From NCBI GenBank assembly GCA_003439945.1, contig QVRM01000292.1, positions 926,001-990,000 on the forward strand: DNA of 64,000 nt. Reading direction: 5' to 3'. Below are positions 22,380 through 34,073 of this stretch, in pieces. The notes under the pieces were generated by a model that did not search any database, had not been told where the DNA came from, and saw only the letters and a program-made list of their open reading frames with translations. The number at the start of each line of letters is the position of its first letter. Position 1 is the stretch's first letter. The position numbers were made by a program, and so were the translations under genes. This DNA comes from Dermanyssus gallinae (taxonomy: Eukaryota; Arthropoda; Arachnida; Mesostigmata; Dermanyssidae).

Positions 22380-22440
22380 CTAAGTGAATAATATCGACAG
22401 AACATTGACGAAATAAGCATAACATAGTATGATTTCAGTT

Positions 22441-22442
<2 letters not shown>

Positions 22443-22473
<31 letters not shown>

Positions 22474-22489
22474 TATACTACACTTAGTA

Positions 22490-22525
<36 letters not shown>

Positions 22526-22535
22526 TATATATTGT
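22443..22535. repeat. (TA)n microsatellites
   Basis: Two long TA runs separated by about 25 bp, in the intron upstream of exon 22379-22210; another at 22736-22756. Confidence 0.9.
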
Positions 22536-22843
22536 TGCCTAGCAGTATATATATTGTTTTTTATATAACATATTTATTTAACATATATTTAGTACAAAAC
22601 ATGTCTCGACGCTCGCAATGGGCCTTAAGGCCTGTGGCACGGACGTCGAACGCTCTTGTCATCCTGGGAGGGGGCGGGGGCTGGGGGCATGTAATATGTG
22701 TATGTAATAGAGAAACATAATTAAAAAAAATATGTATATATATATATATATATATTACGTGTAACTGTTACACATCATGATATAGTAGCAGCGTAAGGGT
22801 TGCCGTTTTTATTATAATACAATTATTTAAGCTGGCGTTGAAA

Positions 22844-22883
22844 AAGGAGGCTACGTAGGCAATGACGCCTACAAAGCCTCCTT
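22844..22883. repeat. short inverted repeat (hairpin)
   Basis: Arms 22844-22860 and 22867-22883 pair at 15 of 17 positions around a 6-nt loop. No gene association. Confidence 0.8.
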
Positions 22884-22979
22884 GTTAAGCGATTCTCTGG
22901 CTACACGCTAGGCGAACACATTAATAATTGTTTCAAATCTTGCAATGCATTTTGGTGAAAACATTATTTGACTTCTGCG

Positions 22980-23850
22980 ATTGTTCATTGTCACATCGAA
23001 GAAACGGTCTATAAGATCAGCACTTTGTCCTCACGCGTTGTTTGAGCTGGCCTCACGCGTGTCGTTGTCCTTCAGTAAAATCGACAGCGACGGAAGGTAA
23101 ACAGCGTTCGGCTCGATATCACATTTTCTACAAAGCTTTTTTAGAAATCTTCTCTGAACACCTTCGATCATGGCTATGCGCTTGCACAAGTATGGGCCCC
23201 AGACGAGTGAATAAAATAAAAGCTTAGATAGCACAATTGCTTTATACAAACGGATATACGCCATTGGGTCCTTGATGATAAAACACATGACAGCATGCCC
23301 ACAAGTATAGATGTTGATTTGACTAGTTCTCGTAAATGTGCCGAAAATGTAAGATACGTTGATATTAAAACACCGAGCTCTCGTGCAACATTAGCGGTGT
23401 GCAATATTGTCCCGTTACTTCAGCTCGAAGAAGCCATGTTTCAAAACGAGGCATTTCGAAATGCATAGCTCCATCCCATTGTCGATGCACCAGCGGCAGA
23501 TGCCATCGATAGCAGACTAGCGCCGTATACGCTGAGGGAGAGTCCAAGGAAGCGTATATCTTTAGGTCGTCAGTGTATAATAGGTATTTGACACTCGACG
23601 GAATGTAAGATTTTAACTCTAAAACAAAAATTGTGTACAGCAAAAGAGAGACGCAGCTCTCCTGTGGGACGCCGGATGGGGCCAGTCGTGGCTCACTAAG
23701 AGCTTCCCTGCATTTAACTCTAGTGAGTCTCTTTCTATGTGTTCTCCTCGTAAGCAGCATTGGGAAGTGTGAACACGTGGAAAGTTTCAATGACTTTTCT
23801 GGAAAGTTTAGCAGCCTGCGTGACTAGTGTAGGGTTCACAAACCAGGGAG
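22980..23850 (-). pseudogene. CR1-like retrotransposon RT, decayed
   Basis: Minus strand from 23790: HFPMLL (shifted), SGVPQESCVSLLLYTIFVLELKSYI, KYLLYTDDLKIYASL (motif C with YTDD), then ELGVLISTYLTFSAHL, YIRLYKAIVLSKLLFYSLVWGPY and GVQRRFLKKL. The order and wording follow the intact CR1-like ORF2 at 56826-59570. Three frames are needed. Confidence 0.8.
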
Positions 23851-23879
23851 GGTGGGAGGTCCAGATTCCTCCCTATACT

Positions 23880-24600
23880 CAGAAAACAAGCGTCAGATGA
23901 TTGCGGTCCATCCACTCCGTCACCATCGACGAAGCTTTGTTGGCTGTCTCCTGTAAAGCCGCTTCGGTCCGCGACGTGACCATTAAGGCCAAGTGTTCCG
24001 CATAGGCCAGTAGCTCGGCCCCTTCTAGGTAGTTGTTGATGTCCAGCGCCCCGCCGTAGGCCAAATTCTAGCAGACGGGTCCCAAAATCGGGCCCTGCGG
24101 AAAGCCGGCACTAAGCCTGTATTCTTGCTTTTCTGCTACTATACTTCGTTCGTCTAGGCAGGATGAAATTATTCGGCAGAGGTACCTCTACTTTCCAGTT
24201 CATCGTGTTGAAGGCATTTTAACATCAAGAAAATTAGAAGCACGGATTCCCTCGTTTTGGGTTTTTTGCGGTCTCACGAACCCTTGCCTGCCCGGTAACT
24301 ATACTGTGCGTCATGTAGAGCTTCTCTGGTTTCGATTTCCTTGTTCAACCTATTGGCCATAACGAGTAAGATTTCCAGGAGGTGCCAGGATTACAGTGGC
24401 CGTTTTTACCACCTGAACTAGCACTAATCAAAGTACTGATCCGTATGTATACGCTTCCGTTCATATCGCGGATAACTGAATGCACACAACACCCAATAGC
24501 GGAGGCGCAGGTTTAGCGCCAAGGAGTACGGCTTTCGCAGATAATGAAAGCACGCCATGCACTTAAAGCAGACAATGACAACATCGCGAAGTCAAAGCGA
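23880..24600 (-). pseudogene. R1-like RT fragment, repeat copy 1
   Basis: Minus strand reads ALDINNYLEGAELLAYAEHLALMV (motif C decayed to YAEH) and TEWMDRNHLTL; upstream, from 24.09 to 24.36 kb, lies the sequence around motifs A and B. The entire ~700 bp recurs at 25277-25895 with small differences. Confidence 0.75.
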
Positions 24601-25276
24601 CGTGTAAGATACAGGCAGATGATAATGGGACGTGCGGGGAGTAAGTTGGCGCGGTTTAGCGCGGCTAAAGTGGCGTGGTGTGCTAGGTGGTGGCGGGTCA
24701 GTGAAATTTAGTGTATAATAATATAAACGGTCGCTGCCATGTCACTCTTTCTTTTTGGTCTCTCTTCGAGTCGATCCACCTGCCCGGCGGCGCCCGGCGG
24801 TAGCACACGGCGCTGCGCGACCAGGGGTAAGTCAGAGCCGAGCATATAGATATGCTTCGTTATAGATCGGCGTGTGTAGAGCAGGCTAGGTGTGAATGTT
24901 AGAGACACTCAGTACGGCGTCAACCAAATTGTTATGTGTTATATATACAGGTATCACTGGTGTCCTTTGTCCTAACCATGTAGCTTTAGAACTGACCGTA
25001 ACCGGTCAGAACCTGAGCCGTATAGTAGGTTAACTCCTCATGCCGATAGTCATACCGAGCCTTGGGGTCCGATATCGGATTTTAGATTAATTGACTTGGT
25101 CACCCCGGAGTGTAACCTGCACCATCTGGTGAGGTCCAGATTTTCCTCCCGTAGTACCATGACCGCGTAGAGAGGTGATGATTGGGCAACCAAAGCTAAT
25201 AGCCGTAGGTTACCCCCTGAGACACCCTCAATCCTTGGCATAATTCGTGCCAGGATTAAAGTAAGGTCATAAGTAA
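24601..25276. other. spacer between the two R1-like repeats
   Basis: Contains a GC-rich segment (24650-24840) with a TATA-like TATAATATAAAC at 24716-24727. It could be an LTR or another element's promoter; I found no end repeats to prove it. Confidence 0.25.
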
Positions 25277-25895
25277 AACAAGCGTCAGATGATTGCGGTC
25301 TATCCACTCCGTCACCATCGACAAAGGTTCGTTGGCAGTCTTCTAGTTCTAGCGGGCGGGTCCCAGAATCTGACCCTGTGGAAAGCCGGCACTAACCTTG
25401 TATTCATGCTCCTCTGCAACTATACTTCATTTAGGATGAAATAATTTGGCAGAGGTACCTCTACATTCCAGTCCATCGTGTTGAAAGCATTTTAACATCC
25501 AAAAAAATTAGAAGCACGGATTCCCTCGTTTTGGGTTTTTTGCGGTCTCACGGCATGCTCGATCCAAGACCCTTGCCTGTCCGAAAACCGTACTGAGCGT
25601 CAGATAGAGCTTCTCTGGTTTCGATTTCCTTGTTCAACCTATTGGCCAGAACGATTTTCAGGAGGGCAGTAAGATTTCCAGGAGTTGCCAGGATAACAGT
25701 GGTAGTTTTGGACTGCCTGAACTATCACTAATCGAAGTACTCATCCGTATGCACACGCTTCCGTTCATATCGTGGAGAACTGAATACGCACAAGATCCAA
25801 TAGCGGAGGTGCAGGTTTAGCGTCAAGGAGTGCGGCTTTCACAAATAATGAAAGCATGCCATGCACTTTAAGCAGACAATGACAACATCGTGAAC
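25277..25895 (-). pseudogene. R1-like RT fragment, repeat copy 2
   Basis: Direct repeat of 23885-24595. The two share GCGTCAGATGATTGCGGTC near their starts and GACAATGACAACATCG at their ends. Copy 2 retains a segment lost from copy 1 (near 25556-25570) and lacks another, so neither is a simple recent duplicate of the other. Confidence 0.75.
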
Positions 25896-25952
25896 ACTAA
25901 CCCCTTGGCTCTTATTTAGATTTGTCACACTAACCCCTAGGCTCTTATTTAG
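25894..25952. repeat. 33-bp tandem duplication
   Basis: ACACTAACCCC..GGCTCTTATTTAG at 25894 and again at 25927. Confidence 0.85.
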
Positions 25953-26089
25953 CAGACATATCGAGGAGATAGAAAATCTACGTCTGCAATGTTTTTGTTA
26001 GGTAATATGCGTGAGATAGACATAAAAACAGCTATCAATTGTTTTAAAACCAATGTACTCCCTGTAGCAACATACTTTCTTTTTAAAAT

Positions 26090-26260
26090 TGCACTATATA
26101 CCTGAACCTGAGCCATTTAAAAAACATAGACAAGCTGAAGGCCTGCTATGTTAAGCGTATATTACGGCTTTTAAAGTGCGCATCGGCAACTTGTCTTAGA
26201 GATGTGCGGAGAAAGAACACTTATTGAAGACCTAGCACGCCGTTTACAGCGCATATTCTA
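26090..26260 (+). pseudogene. family V LINE thumb-region fragment
   Basis: Plus strand reads HLKNIDKLKACYVKRILRLLKCASATCLRDV, followed by a shifted EDLARRLQRI. This matches the pattern (E/D)xIKxxFVKxxLGL...L.EDL in the copies at 39.4 and 44.8 kb. Confidence 0.5.
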
Positions 26261-26699
26261 GACTTACATCGAGCTTATAGAGAGAACAGAAAAACTTAAA
26301 TTTTGTAGTGGAGAACTAGATTGATGGCCCGGCCTTTTGTTCACAGAGATGGAAGAGAGCCATGCAAAGGAACCCCTTGCCAATCTGCCCGACAACTTGG
26401 CACGTGTATCACCATCACATATGCATTAAGCCTAGCTGTTTAAATATTGAAGAAGTGTTTGTAGCTTTTGTGGAGAGTGTGATATTAGACGCTATAATAC
26501 ACTTGTATATGCAGAAATTTGCGAAACGCCCTCAATCATCAGAAGAAATCGAGATACCTTGTGAAACGTGAATTAGCTGTCTACCAAGTTTGAGGCAAAA
26601 TAATACTGAATTGAAACAACGAGCTCTACATTACAGCATTATAATTCTACAGTTATTGTCATAACTGCCACAGCACAGCATAGGGCGGACAATCAGAGA

Positions 26700-28990
26700 A
26701 CGCAGGAACAAGGAAGCCAAAACAGAGATGCTACAGATGCCGAGCACGTTGCCTGAGACTGCGAGGCCGAACCTCCTACGTGTTACTTATGTGGAAATGT
26801 GGGCTATGATGCCAGATCTACGGCAAGCCCCAACTGCCTGCTAGTCCTGAAGGAGTAAAAACAAGCACTACATGCGGCCAAGCAGACAGCACACGCCAAT
26901 AAAGGAAGCAAAATCAAGTCGATCAGGAGACCGAGTCCTAGTAGCAAATCTACTAACAAGAAAAGAGAAAACACCTGACCGCGGAGCGGAAAAAAACACT
27001 AAGGAAGGAGGCCCACCAGAGCAAGAAAACGTTAGAAGGACGGAGGCAACAGGGTGGGCGAGGAGTCGCTTGATTTCAAGACTCTGATGGTCAAACCTTC
27101 AATAACCAATAAAAATAATGGACAAATCGAAAGGTTTCTCTTCTCTAAAAAACCCATCAACCCAAAGCAGGTGAACAGCCAGCCAAAATACTGGTGGAGT
27201 AAAACCATTATTTAGAAAAGGTTTAACAGCAACAGAGCAACTGTAAACTAAAAAACACAAAAACTGACATAAAGCTCGAGCTTTGGTCAATTTTTAAAAG
27301 TGTAGAGACGTATTGAAGCGAGAAAATGTGGAGGACAATACAAATAGCAGGCGCGATTCTCTCAAGGAGATGAAAGAAGTAAAGCCCTACAAAAGAGTAA
27401 AGAGAGGTGATGTACAAACGCCCAGAGCTGTGCTCAAAACTCTTCCTGCGGCACGCTCGCTTCGACAGGAAGCCCAATAGCAGGTGAGAGGTGCCTACAC
27501 GAGAAGATGAGCCCCCAGAAGTAACAGTAGCGGAGGTACTCAAGGCTGCACCAGAACCTTAACCGGCAAAGGCTCCAGGGGCGGGCGGCATCTGGCCTCA
27601 AACACAGGTCTTCACTTTAGCGACCAGGAGGGGAACAATACCAACAAACTGAAAACGGGCTGAGGTTGAAATTATCCCCAAAAACAACGAAGGTTTTGGC
27701 CCATCTTCTATTAAATACCCTGGCAAAAGAATACGAGACAATCAATTAAAGTTACCAGGGTCTTTGCGGAGGAAAATTGATTTTTTCTAGACTTCAATTA
27801 TGGATTTTCGAAAAAACGGTTAGTGCTCACAGCTGACTATCGGGTTGCGGCCAATGTTGACCTTTTATATAGTTAAGCTTTGCACGCCAGGGAAATGTTT
27901 CTTGCTTCCTCCTTTTAGAATCCATTTAGTCGTTAGGAACGCCTTCACAGCCTTCCATAGAGAACAATATTGTACACACTAGTGTGAAAAAATGTTACGC
28001 ATTATGTTGTGCAGGCCATATCAGGATACCTGTAGGATCAATGTGTTATGTTTGGTGACACCTTCTGCCCGGAAATCCTTTTACAAGGGATAGAGATAAT
28101 CGCGTATGCGGATAATCTGGCGATCACAATACAGGCAAAAATTGCAGAACAATTGAAACTTAAAGCTAATAAAACACTAGTCTACGAGAAGATGAATGAA
28201 CGAAAACAGCTTAGCAGCTCACTCTGAGAATCACGAGGCCATGCGGCTGCTAACGGAAAGGAAGAAAGTGGGCCCCATCAGACTATACCTGGCAGAACAG
28301 CAAATAAAATCAAGCAAGCCCGGTACTTAAAGATCCGCTTGCACAGGAATCTTACGAGTCAGTCGCCTGAAGTGAATATCGGCTTAGACGGCTAAAGCAG
28401 CCAATGCAATCGCGAAAATTCTGGTTTGGCTTCAGGCTTCTTTGAAAACGCATATTTTCTCTAAAACTCGAGATGGAGCAGAGGCAAACACTGGAACAAC
28501 AGCTCGAGCTGCAGTAAACAAATAGAGCGAGAGAGAGAAGGGGAAGCAACGGAGGCACGGCAAGCCAAATAGGGCTATTCCTTCTAGAGCATCGGGGCAC
28601 ACTGATCCCTTATCCAAAACACCGGGCGGAGAACTAAACAATTACCTCACGCTCTTACGGGGCAGGAAATTTCGGCGACAAGCGGCTTTTAGAGCTGCCT
28701 CTATCGAATTAAAAAAGCTTCTTCGGCGAGCTGTGATTACTGCCAGAAAAAAACTAATCTGGCAAGGCTTACAAAAGGCGGCATGAGATTTTCGCCTGCT
28801 GAACTAACAAATCAGGTGACTTTGAATGATCCGGGGATGTCAGATCAAAGCACGTCGAACATTGGAGAAACCAGTGAGTGACCGGACAAATGATCCGCCA
28901 GGCACTTGTTATTTCTCCTGATGTTCCATCGAGATCTGCGCCGTCAGAGCTTAAGGGGGCAGGTGCGCAGGGCTAATACCTCTGCTGAGA
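26700..28990 (+). pseudogene. R1-like retrotransposon, ORF1 end to RT, heavily decayed
   Basis: A zinc-knuckle remnant CYLCGNVGYDARS (about 26780-26818) is followed by a Lys/Arg-rich region, then RT pieces: KAPGAGGIW (from the usual KAPGPDGIP), IAYADNLAITIQ (motif C, about 28095-28130) and ARYLKIRLHRNLT. The EN domain is missing. Stops every 20-60 codons indicate an old copy. Confidence 0.6.
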
Positions 28991-28999
28991 TCGCGTCCT

Positions 29000-30260
29000 G
29001 TATTATTTGTGCAATAGTCCGTTAGAGTATTTTAACCCTCATCTATAAAAACCTTATTGCACTGATGTTAAATTGACCCATACAAGGTAAAACTCCCTCG
29101 ACGCGTCATGCGGAATCTCAAGAAAAAATAGCAGTATTCTATATTGTTATGAACTGAATTTCGTAACAGACCCTATTCCGATATCGTTCTGGTATCTACT
29201 TATTTAACATTTAGCACGGGCTCGTTATTCTCGAGGAAAGGGAGATCAACGTCCGGTGTGTATATTAGGTGTGCACCAAAAACGCCGCAAGATCCTGTAT
29301 ACCAAAGTCAGCCTAGTTTTAAAAATGACTGATATAGTCTCTGACCCAATCAAAACAAAAGTACGCTAGACCTTAAGAAGCATTCACGTTTATAAGAAAA
29401 CTGCAAGGAAACGGTTGCACTTAATTCACGTTTATAAGAAAACTGCAAGGAAACGGTTGCACTGCGCAGTTCTAGGAGGAGCGCCGACGCATGCAGGTCT
29501 AAAAATAACACTATTACCGCCAAAACCACTTTTTATCGCTGACGAATGGGTGGTCCACTTCTCTCTCCACTCTCTAACCAGGGACACAATTTTACTACAC
29601 ACTTGCTAAATATTGTATGCAAAGAATCGTGCTTTAGGGAAACGCTTAGATCCAAGCAGCAGTACATACGAAGATAATTGGATATGAACGAATCTCAGCA
29701 ACAGATGCTTTTGTCTGACCCGACAGGTCGAGTCAAGTCCCCTGCAGCGCATCGTCAAACGAAAAAGCGACAAGTCAACGTATCCGAACAACTACAAAGA
29801 CATCTTACTACCCACAAGCTTGATTTGCAGGATTCAGGAGGACTCTGTTTGATAATCGTGCCTAGAGCGTGGTTGCACTTAAATACAGAGAGGATGTATT
29901 CCAGTAGAACAGCATGGCGTTTTAGAATTAAATTGAGAGGATTCAAAGCCAGAGATGATATTCGCCGCATTTGTGGTTTGCAGGCCACATTTTATTTAGA
30001 GTACTTAGAGACCTGCTTATCAATATAGTACACACGCAATTTGGCACTAACTGTTTAATCTAGCCTGCGCGGTTCTAACGTACAGTGTTATCAATACGAA
30101 CATTAGTGGCTCATACGAAAAATGAGAGATCATTAAAGAGATCGGCGGCCAGCTCTTTTCTCTCCGATGATAGGTTTCGCAGACCGCTGCTCCAATGAGA
30201 CCTTGAAAGCTTTTTAACTACAGCTGATATTAGTTTATACTGAAACAACATTGTTTAATT
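29000..30260. other. unassigned interval with a 42-bp-period duplication
   Basis: 29382-29463 carries two copies of a ~40-bp unit (period 42). A 116-codon plus-strand frame at 29678-30028 has no recognisable motif and is not called as a gene. Confidence 0.4.
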
Positions 30261-30290
30261 TGATCTATATATATATATATATATATATAT

Positions 30291-32788
30291 ACAGGGTGTG
30301 ACAGAAAGAATTTTATAGCGATACATAAAATTGTAGAGCTCGTTAAAGCAAATATTTTTTCCAATGGAACATGGTCTCTAAGAAGTCTTGTTTTGGAATG
30401 AGAGTGAAATTACTACAATTTATGAGACTGCCGATTTTGCCCGACATAGGAGCACAAAACATGCTGTTGCGAGACAACCAATCTTCCTAGACAGACACCT
30501 TCGTGTTCGCGATAAAATTCTGCTCCATCTGAAATATATACAAGGCCGATCAGAAGACGCGACATGGTCGCTTAGAAGAGAATTCGCCAAAAATGAAGTT
30601 CTTTATTAACGTTCACGCCAAATACTTTGAAATCATAACCCTTCAACCACCCACAGCGCTCAAAACGGACGTATTCAGCCAATGCGCAATTCATGGCGAT
30701 CATTTTGGTACCAAACATATGTCAATGCGAGCTGTGGTTGCAGAGTAATTACGATTTTTCGGAGGGCATGCCGAGATTGAGTGCATGCATAAATTACCTA
30801 CTCAGATAAACCACTCGTCATAACTCTAGAAAAAACACACCACTATTTATTATCTTACAGTAACTGCTCGAACGTGTCTCCGCGAACATTTCGGCTAAAC
30901 CGGCCGAGCTTACTTCCCTCATTCTAGTGCTCCACTCGTTCGGAGGCCATATCGATGTGATCATGTGAAGAAGCTATCCAAAATAACAGAACAACCACCT
31001 ACTATATGTTGATACAGAACGGCGCCAGTAAGATGACACAACAGCCGACAGAACGCATTGACACCATCATAAACAACGCCGATTTAGGCTGCTCAGCCAC
31101 ATGCTAACGGCATCATAGCACGTTCACTACTGCCGACCTGTAGCGCCACAGCCACAACATTGACGCCATCATCAACAACACCGAAATAGGCCCGCTCAGT
31201 CTCATGTTACCTACATCGATGCATCTTCGCCACCGCTTCTATATCGCGATCTAACCACAACATCTATGTCATCATCATCAGGCCTCCATAAGCGTCCCAC
31301 AGGGATTATAAACATTGGAAACAACCTGCGCTACCATGATGCGTGCCCGAATCGACCAATCAGCAAAGAATACCGGTGGAACATTTGAGTCTCTGGAGTG
31401 AATAAATAGATCGTGAGAAGACTGGTCCAGTGCCATTTTCTTTGCAATTGTGCTACGTGCGAGACGTATTCCTGTTTATGTATTGTTCTCTCTGTTAAAA
31501 TCATTATTGTTACTGTATCGTGATGGCCCGGTACACAATTAAAGAGAAAATTGAAATCTCTCACATTTATGTTGAAGCACGGTGTAACGCATACGAAGCG
31601 CGACGGCTATACCAGATGCGTTACCCGGATAGACACTTACCAAGTATTCCCACGTTTGCGAACATACACCCTGCACTTGTGCTTTTCACCGATGAAGCTC
31701 AATTTACACAAAGCGGTGTGTTTAATAGGCACAACACCCATTGTTGGGCAAGGGAAAACCCGCATATGACTCGCCAGCGTGAACGCCAGAGTCGTTTCTC
31801 CGTGAATGTGTGGGCTGGCATGGTGAACAACTACCTCATAGGCCCACACATACTTCCTAACAGGTTGGATGGAGAAGCATACCTTACATTCCTGAGCGAA
31901 ACACTACCAGGACTGTTGGAAGGCGTTCCAGAAGGTGTTCGCGAGAGGATGTGGTTCCAGCACGACGGAGCGCCACCGCACTCCACCACTCCGGTGCGCG
32001 GTTACCTCAACGAGACCTTCGAGGATCGGTGGATTGGCCGGGGCGGGCCGATCGCTTGGCCACCGCGATCGCCTGATTTAACAAGTCTTGATTTTTTTCT
32101 TTGGGGCTACCTAAAGAATTTAGTCTACAAGACTCCCGTCGAATCATGTGAGGAGCTGGTCGCCAGGATAAACTTTGCTGCTGATGCTGTTCGAGCAACG
32201 CCTGACATATTTCAAAAAGTCCAACAAAGTCTCTGCAAGCGCTACCAATTGTGTATAGAGGCTCGCGGAGACACGTTCGAGCAGTTACTGTAAGATAATA
32301 AATAGTGGTGTGTTTTTTTCTAGAGTTATGACGAGTGGTTTATCTGAGTAGGTAATTTATGCATGCACTCAATCTCGGCATGCCCTCCGAAAAATCGTAA
32401 TTACTCTGCAACCACAGCTCGCATTGACATATGTTTGGTACCAAAATGATCGCCATGAATTGCACATTGGCTGAATACGTCCGTTTTGAGCGCTGTGGGT
32501 GGTTGAAGGGTTATGATTTTAAAGTATTTGGCGTGAACGTTAATAAATAACTTCATTTTTGGCGAAGTCTCTTCTAAGCGACCATGTCGCGTCTTCTGAT
32601 CGGCCTTGTATATATTTCAGATGGAGCAGAATTTTATCGCGAACACGAAGGTGTGCTTAGTTTCTGTCTAGGAAGATTGGTTGTCTCGCAACAGCACGTT
32701 TTGTGCTCCTATGTCGGGCAAATATATTTGCTTTAACGAGCTCTACAATTTTATGTATCGCTATAAAATTCTTTCTGTCACACCCTGT
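30291..32788. mobile_element. Tc1/mariner-type element with ~0.55 kb inverted ends
   Basis: Left arm 30291-30886 and right arm 32261-32788 are near-identical reverse complements, apart from a ~70-bp segment (about 30353-30425) missing on the right. Both ends begin ACAGGGTGTGACAG and both are flanked by (TA)n. The inverted arms extend into the transposase frame: the left arm holds an inverted copy of the gene's last codons. The single-stranded element would fold into a very long hairpin. It fills the intron between host exons 33032-32888 and 22379-22210. Confidence 0.93.
31520..32293 (+). pseudogene. IS630/Tc1/mariner-type transposase, internally deleted
   Basis: The frame begins MMARYTIKEKIEISHIY, the N-terminal helix-turn-helix start of this transposase group. 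It has catalytic residues in LFTDEAQF, QHDGAPPHS and RSPDLTSLDFFLWG, and ends LCIEARGDTFEQLL. At about residue 48 (PTFANIHPALVLF) it jumps directly to the first catalytic block; relatives have roughly 100 or more residues there, so the copy has an in-frame deletion and should not bind DNA normally. Last codons and stop lie in the right inverted arm. Confidence 0.85.
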
Positions 32789-32887
32789 ATATATATATAT
32801 ATATATACATATATATATTTCATAAGAATTGATCTCATCTGCACGTGCAATGCCCAATGACTGCCGATAAAATAAGAGGAGCCATAC

Positions 32888-33032
32888 CTTCGCAACGCAT
32901 TCCGCATTCCCTTGTCACAAAACTAACGTGGTGCGTGTTGCCAAGAAACTCTATGCCATGATGATGGAGGATTGGCGTCACATACAGTTCGTAGTGCGAG
33001 CCTTCGCAGAGCGTCTGCCAGAGCGTTATGTT
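32888..33032 (-). CDS. exon: second half of an FN3-like module with Cys hinge (exon C')
   Basis: Acceptor TTTCTCCGCGTAG before 33032 and donor GTATGG after 32888 give 145 nt, phase 0-1. Residues NITLWQTLCEGSHYELYVTPI show the FN3 L....Y.L.V.P signature; the exon ends FVTRECGMRCE, a Cys-x3-Cys hinge. It directly follows exon 34073-33892 in phase 0 across an 859-nt intron, so together they make one module of about 108 residues. Confidence 0.75.
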
Positions 33033-33239
33033 CTACGCGGAGAAAGAGCATGATGGCAACTAACAGTTAGCAAATTTTGTATGGTTGTATGTACGTTTAT
33101 GGCTTTATGGTTCACGACATGTACAAACGTCTGCCTAACCGCAGAAAGGCACGACGCCCATAATATACTACGGTTAGGTAAAATGTTATTTACGAGTGGT
33201 GGTAGTAACAGTGCATTTGGCGCATGCTATGTGGCTAAG

Positions 33240-33345
33240 TTTTAGATGTGATAGTCGAGCCCGGTGTCGTGGTTCATTCGTTTGCGCCTCGCGGCCGGAG
33301 GAGACACATAGGTGTGCGGGTTCGAGCCCCACCGTTGCACATTTG
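33240..33345 (+). repeat. tRNA-like segment (SINE head or tRNA pseudogene)
   Basis: GGTTCGAGCCCC (B box, 33318-33329) follows a GTGGTTCATTCG segment that could be a decayed A box. The extra sequence between them suggests a long variable arm as in Leu/Ser tRNAs. The acceptor stem is not convincing. Confidence 0.4.
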
Positions 33346-33891
33346 TATTTCCGTTTTTTTTGGGGGGAGGGGGTCCGTCTATGAAGCAATGCGAAAAGCA
33401 GTTGTGAGGACGTTAATTCTTGGCTGAGGGTCAGCCCAGAAAGTAATTTTTAGAAAGTTTTAGATGTGATAACTCTAGGACACTCGTCGGTAGAGTAGCA
33501 CAAATTAATCGTAGGTTAGTTGAAAACGTCGTAACTAGCCAGTAGGGAACATAAATAAATCTCTGGTACGCTCAGCAAGTCAACTTTCAACTGCGGCGCA
33601 ATACTGTCGTGGGCACGATGATGTATGTGCAGTGTGCAACAGTTTAAATCTGCACGCCTGCAAAATGGTGACACAAGCCTATGCGTGTATGACTACTTAG
33701 AAAATACTGCACTGTGCACATACTTATATATTACTACTGAGGCAGGTCTTGGTTCGAAGTCAGGCATAGTTAGCTCTTTGATAGGGTACTAAAACCTACT
33801 AAAACTTGCCGCATGCCTACTTGTTCGCCATTGCTACGCAAATGTGTGCTCAATGTTTAGCTGACTGTTTAATTATTCAGTTATTTTTTAC

Positions 33892-34073
33892 CGTCCATTG
33901 ACCGCGTCGAGGCGTGCGGAACTCCCTGGTATCATTACTATAGATGCAGAGAGTGGCCGGTCGTAAGAGCACCGCATATTGCGTGCCGCTCAAAAAGGGC
34001 GCCTGATCCCGGATATAGACGTCAGCGGTCTTTTGGTCAGGTTTTACCGATATTGTCAGTATTCCCGGTGCGT
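33892..34073 (-). CDS. exon: first half of an FN3-like module (exon C)
   Basis: Acceptor TTTTGTTTAG before 34073 and donor ACG|GTAAAA after 33892 give 182 nt, phase 1-0. Residues: APGILTISVKPDQ, ADVYIRDQAP, TQYAVLLRPATLC, ending RRGQWT. A nearer donor (GTAATG at 33938) would end in phase 1 and not join the next exon in frame, so the longer form is chosen. Confidence 0.7.

Noticed and set aside
29678..30028. 116-codon plus-strand frame with a TTTGCAG acceptor inside
   Set aside because: No recognisable domain, no in-frame donor, and no similarity to the modules of the host gene.
32657..32857. 66-codon minus-strand frame
   Set aside because: Lies within the right inverted arm of the long-inverted-repeat transposon and its TA flank.
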